Shown here: positions 5,316-7,082 of the stretch, piece by piece
Layout of the letters: each line of letters opens with the position of its first letter
Numbering within the stretch: the first letter of the stretch is position 1
NCBI GenBank assembly: GCA_964487215.1
Contig: CAZAPU010000043.1
Location: forward strand, 1 to 7,082
Direction: 5' to 3'
From: CAG-611 sp964487215
Lineage (GTDB): Bacteria; Bacillota_I; Bacilli_A; RF39; UBA660
Length of the DNA stretch: 7,082 nucleotides
The notes under the pieces: generated by a model
Database searches by the model: none
What the model was told of the DNA's origin: nothing
Seen by the model: the letters and a program-made list of their open reading frames with translations, nothing else
Made by a program: the position numbers and the translations under genes

Positions 5316-5494
5316 TATCTTAACCATGCTTTCAAAAATGCCATTAACATACTAATAAGAGTAAAATATCCAGATAAAATAAGTACAAACCCTAAAGTTA
5401 CTACTGTATATTTACCAATATATTTCTTATCAGGCCAATGAACTTTTTTCATTTCATTTTTTACATTTTTAAAAAATTCAATTATTTTTTTCAT
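5315..5494 (-). CDS. secE: Preprotein translocase subunit SecE
   Basis: SecE clamps and stabilises the SecY protein-export channel in the cytoplasmic membrane. The product is 59 residues, the short single-span form usual in Bacillota. The amphipathic N-terminal helix (IIEFFKNVKNEMKKV, 4-18) leads to the conserved HWPDKK (19-24). One transmembrane segment follows at about 29-52 (YTVVTLGFVLILSGYFTLIS onward). The start ATG 5494-5492 is chosen because GGAAGGGTG lies at 5510-5502 with good spacing and because it gives the family-typical MKKIIEFFKNV. The frame stays open back to an ATG at 5584, but that 30-residue extension covers a promoter and is not SecE-like. The stop codon overlaps the nusG start. 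No rpmG (L33) precedes it, although one does in many relatives. Confidence 0.95.
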   Translation of the reverse strand: MKKIIEFFKNVKNEMKKVHWPDKKYIGKYTVVTLGFVLILSGYFTLISMLMAFLKAWLR

Positions 5495-5551
5495 ACAAAA
5501 GCACCCTTCCTTAAATTTTTCCAAATAAAAAACACCTTCATGTGCAATATA

Positions 5552-5580
5552 AATGTAACACATAAAAGTATTCTTGTCAA
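5552..5580 (-). promoter_or_regulatory. Extended -10 sigma-A promoter for secE-nusG
   Basis: TTGACA at 5580-5575, a 17-base spacer ending in TGT, and TACATT at 5557-5552 form a strong housekeeping promoter. It begins seven bases after the ClpC-like gene ends. Transcription would start near 5545, leaving about 50 untranslated bases before secE. No terminator with a T-run separates it from the upstream gene, so read-through may add to secE expression. Confidence 0.75.
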
Positions 5581-5586
5581 ACATTT

Positions 5587-7082
5587 TTATACTGTTTCTA
5601 AATTTAATTTTTTTATTTTAACCTCATTTTTACCATTAATTATTTCTTCAATTAAAATACTTTCTAAATAATCAGAAATTACTTTATCTACTTTTCTAGC
5701 ACCATACTTTTCATATTCACTAAGTTCTTTTATTCTATTTATAACATTTTTATTAATTGAAAACTTTATTTCTCTTTCTTTATAGTTTTTTCTTAAATTA
5801 ATAATTTTTTTATTTATTATTTTATCAATTGTAGATTCATCTATTTTATTGAAAGATATTATATTGTTAATTCTATTAATAAATTGAATACCTAAAAAAT
5901 TAATTAATTCTTCATTATTTTTTTCTTTCTTATTTGAATTAAATCCAATGTTTTTTATATTTACTCCTAGATTAGAAGTCATAATAATAATTGTGTTATC
6001 AAATCTAATAATATTACCCTTAGAATCTTTAGCAGATCCCTCATCTAATATTTGTAAAAATAAATCTATAACTGTCTTACTTGCTTTCTCTATTTCATCT
6101 AGCAAAATAACTGAATAGGGATTATCTTTTACTTGTTCGAAAACATTTTTATGATCAGAGTAGCCAACATATCCAGGAGGAGATCCAATTAATTTACTTA
6201 TTGAATGATTTTCTTTATATTCGCTCATATCTAATCTAATAAAATTATCTTTACCATAATATAACTTTGCATATTCTTTAGCCAATAAAGTTTTACCTAC
6301 ACCAGTAGCACCAACAAATATAAATGAATATGGTAAATTATCTTTTTTATAACCATATCTTATTTTTTTAGTAATATTATATAATTTTTCTATTGCTTCA
6401 TTTTGACCTATAACTATGTTTGATAAAGTTTCTTTGAAATTCTTTAAACTATCGCTTTTATTATTTTCAAACACTGGTATTTTTGATTTTGATTGTATTA
6501 CTTCCTTTACTGCTTTTAAAGTTACATTTTTTAAACTATTTTCATTTATATTTCTTAATTCCATTCTTGTTATTTTATTTTCTAAATCTTGTTCTTTTTG
6601 TTTTAATACTACTGCATCATTAAAATTATTATTAATAATAGAATTGTTTTTTAATTTTCTTATAGCTACTATTTCATCATTTAATTCATCTAATTTTTTA
6701 TTTTTCTTGTCAATTGTGATTGCTACTTTTGAACAAACTTCATCTAAAATATCTATAGCCTTGTCTGGCATTTTTCTATCATATATATATTTATTGGATA
6801 ATTCTACAATTGAGTTAATAATACTATCACTAACTCTTACTTTATGATATCCTTCATAAATTGGGGTTAGCTTTTTTAATATATCTTTTACCACCTCAAT
6901 GGAAGGCTCTTTTATCTCAATTGTTTGGAATCTTCTTTCTAATGCTTTATCTTTAGCAATAAACTGCTTGTATTCCTCTGTTGTTGTAGCACCAATTATT
7001 TTTATTTTTCCTCTAGCCAATGCTGGTTTTAAAATATTTGAAGCATCAATAGCACCTTCTGCACCACCTGCTCCAACAAGAG
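5587..7082 (-). CDS. clpC: ClpC-type AAA+ ATPase, C-terminal 497 residues (start lies beyond window)
   Basis: The ATP-driven unfoldase partner of ClpP, which feeds damaged or regulatory proteins to the protease. The visible part begins in the first AAA+ module just after Walker B, with GAGGAEGAIDASNILKPAL, GATTTEEY and the arginine-finger segment ALERRF (46-51). KAIDILDE closes that module. A Lys/Glu-rich UVR-like coiled coil at about 130-170 marks ClpC. The second module has Walker A GATGVGKT (257-264), pore loop GSPPGYVGY (299-307), Walker B VILLDE (324-329), FINRI (400-404) and sensor 2 GAR (460-462). IGF at 378-380 fits the ClpP-docking loop. The usual TGIPV linker is KSKIPV here, and the Arg after GAR is missing, so it is a diverged member. 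The frame is open to 7080, so the TTG at 7020 is internal. clpC lies upstream of secE in Bacillus too, but farther away. Confidence 0.92.
   Translation of the reverse strand, partial: LVGAGGAEGAIDASNILKPALARGKIKIIGATTTEEYKQFIAKDKALERRFQTIEIKEPSIEVVKDILKKLTPIYEGYHKVRVSDSIINSIVELSNKYIYDRKMPDKAIDILDEVCSKVAITIDKKNKKLDELNDEIVAIRKLKNNSIINNNFNDAVVLKQKEQDLENKITRMELRNINENSLKNVTLKAVKEVIQSKSKIPVFENNKSDSLKNFKETLSNIVIGQNEAIEKLYNITKKIRYGYKKDNLPYSFIFVGATGVGKTLLAKEYAKLYYGKDNFIRLDMSEYKENHSISKLIGSPPGYVGYSDHKNVFEQVKDNPYSVILLDEIEKASKTVIDLFLQILDEGSAKDSKGNIIRFDNTIIIMTSNLGVNIKNIGFNSNKKEKNNEELINFLGIQFINRINNIISFNKIDESTIDKIINKKIINLRKNYKEREIKFSINKNVINRIKELSEYEKYGARKVDKVISDYLESILIEEIINGKNEVKIKKLNLETV

Noticed and set aside
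5495..5584. Upstream extension of secE giving an 89-residue protein
   Set aside because: The extra 30 residues cover a consensus promoter, are not SecE-like, and bypass the good GGAAGGGTG site.
5438..5671. Plus-strand open frame of 77 codons
   Set aside because: It overlaps secE, its promoter and the end of the ClpC-like gene. It is Phe/Ile-rich in the way antisense reads of Lys/Asn-rich genes are.
6416..6847. Plus-strand open frame of 143 codons, Phe/Leu/Ile-rich, membrane-like
   Set aside because: It is antisense to the UVR-like and linker part of the ClpC gene. The hydrophobicity is an artefact of reading Lys/Glu codons in reverse.
7018..7020. TTG at 7020-7018 as the start of the ATPase
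   Set aside because: The frame continues upstream with conserved AAA+ residues (GAGGAEGAID) to the window edge, so this codon is internal Leu.
1..7082. Mycoplasma-type code (TGA = Trp)
   Set aside because: The AT richness suggested it, but Trp is TGG in rpoB, rplA, nusG and secE where checked, and no gene needs TGA read through. All nine visible stop codons are TAA, so TGA use is simply not tested.
1..7082. Mobile element, CRISPR array, phage or defence system
   Set aside because: Every gene but one is a conserved housekeeping gene in conserved order. There are no transposase motifs, direct repeats with spacers, or tRNA-linked attachment sites.

Overview
This is an AT-rich, gene-dense stretch of an ordinary bacterial chromosome. 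All nine genes read on the minus strand, so gene order is from high to low coordinates. Read that way it holds the end of a ClpC-type AAA+ ATPase, secE, nusG, rplK (L11), rplA (L1), rplJ (L10), a small unrecognised gene, rplL (L7/L12), a YbxB/RsmC-type methyltransferase, and the start of rpoB (RNA polymerase beta). The order secE-nusG-rplK-rplA-rplJ-rplL-ybxB-rpoB, with the clpC locus not far upstream of secE, is the Bacillus-type arrangement. Low GC, strong AAGGAGG ribosome-binding sites, an L10 leader and YbxB together point to a low-GC Bacillota, probably a host-associated or uncultured Bacilli, Erysipelotrichia or RF39-like lineage. That placement is inference. Trp is encoded by TGG where checked, and every complete gene ends in TAA, so nothing calls for a reassigned code.

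Layout, right to left. 7082-5587: ClpC-like ATPase, cut by the window edge. 5580-5552: promoter for secE. 5494-4782: secE and nusG, overlapping by one base. 4765-4737: extended -10 promoter for rplK, followed by an untranslated leader with an L1-binding hairpin that mimics 23S rRNA. 4610-3999: rplK, with an unusual Glu/Ala-rich tail. 3976-3936: a second L1-site-like hairpin abutting the rplA ribosome-binding site. 3922-3224: rplA. 3234-3206: a perfect consensus promoter whose -35 lies in the last rplA codons, followed by an L10 leader. 3046-1956: rplJ, a 65-residue gene and rplL, then a terminator. 1893-1309: methyltransferase. 1308-1279: probable promoter for rpoB. 1207-1: the first 402 codons of rpoB.

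The genes form a translation/transcription block: secretion-channel subunit, elongation factor, the L1 and L11/L10/L12 stalks of the 50S subunit, an rRNA methyltransferase candidate, and RNA polymerase. Feedback is visible in the DNA. Free L1 should bind the leader of rplK (and possibly rplA), and L10-L12 complex should bind the rplJ leader. No intergenic gap exceeds about 180 bases, and these gaps are filled by promoters and leaders. I see no tRNA, rRNA, CRISPR, insertion sequence, prophage or attachment site. I do not see a wholly new system. The items most worth a second look are the extra gene between rplJ and rplL, the acidic tail on L11, and the mutually exclusive RNA folds in the rplK and rplJ leaders.
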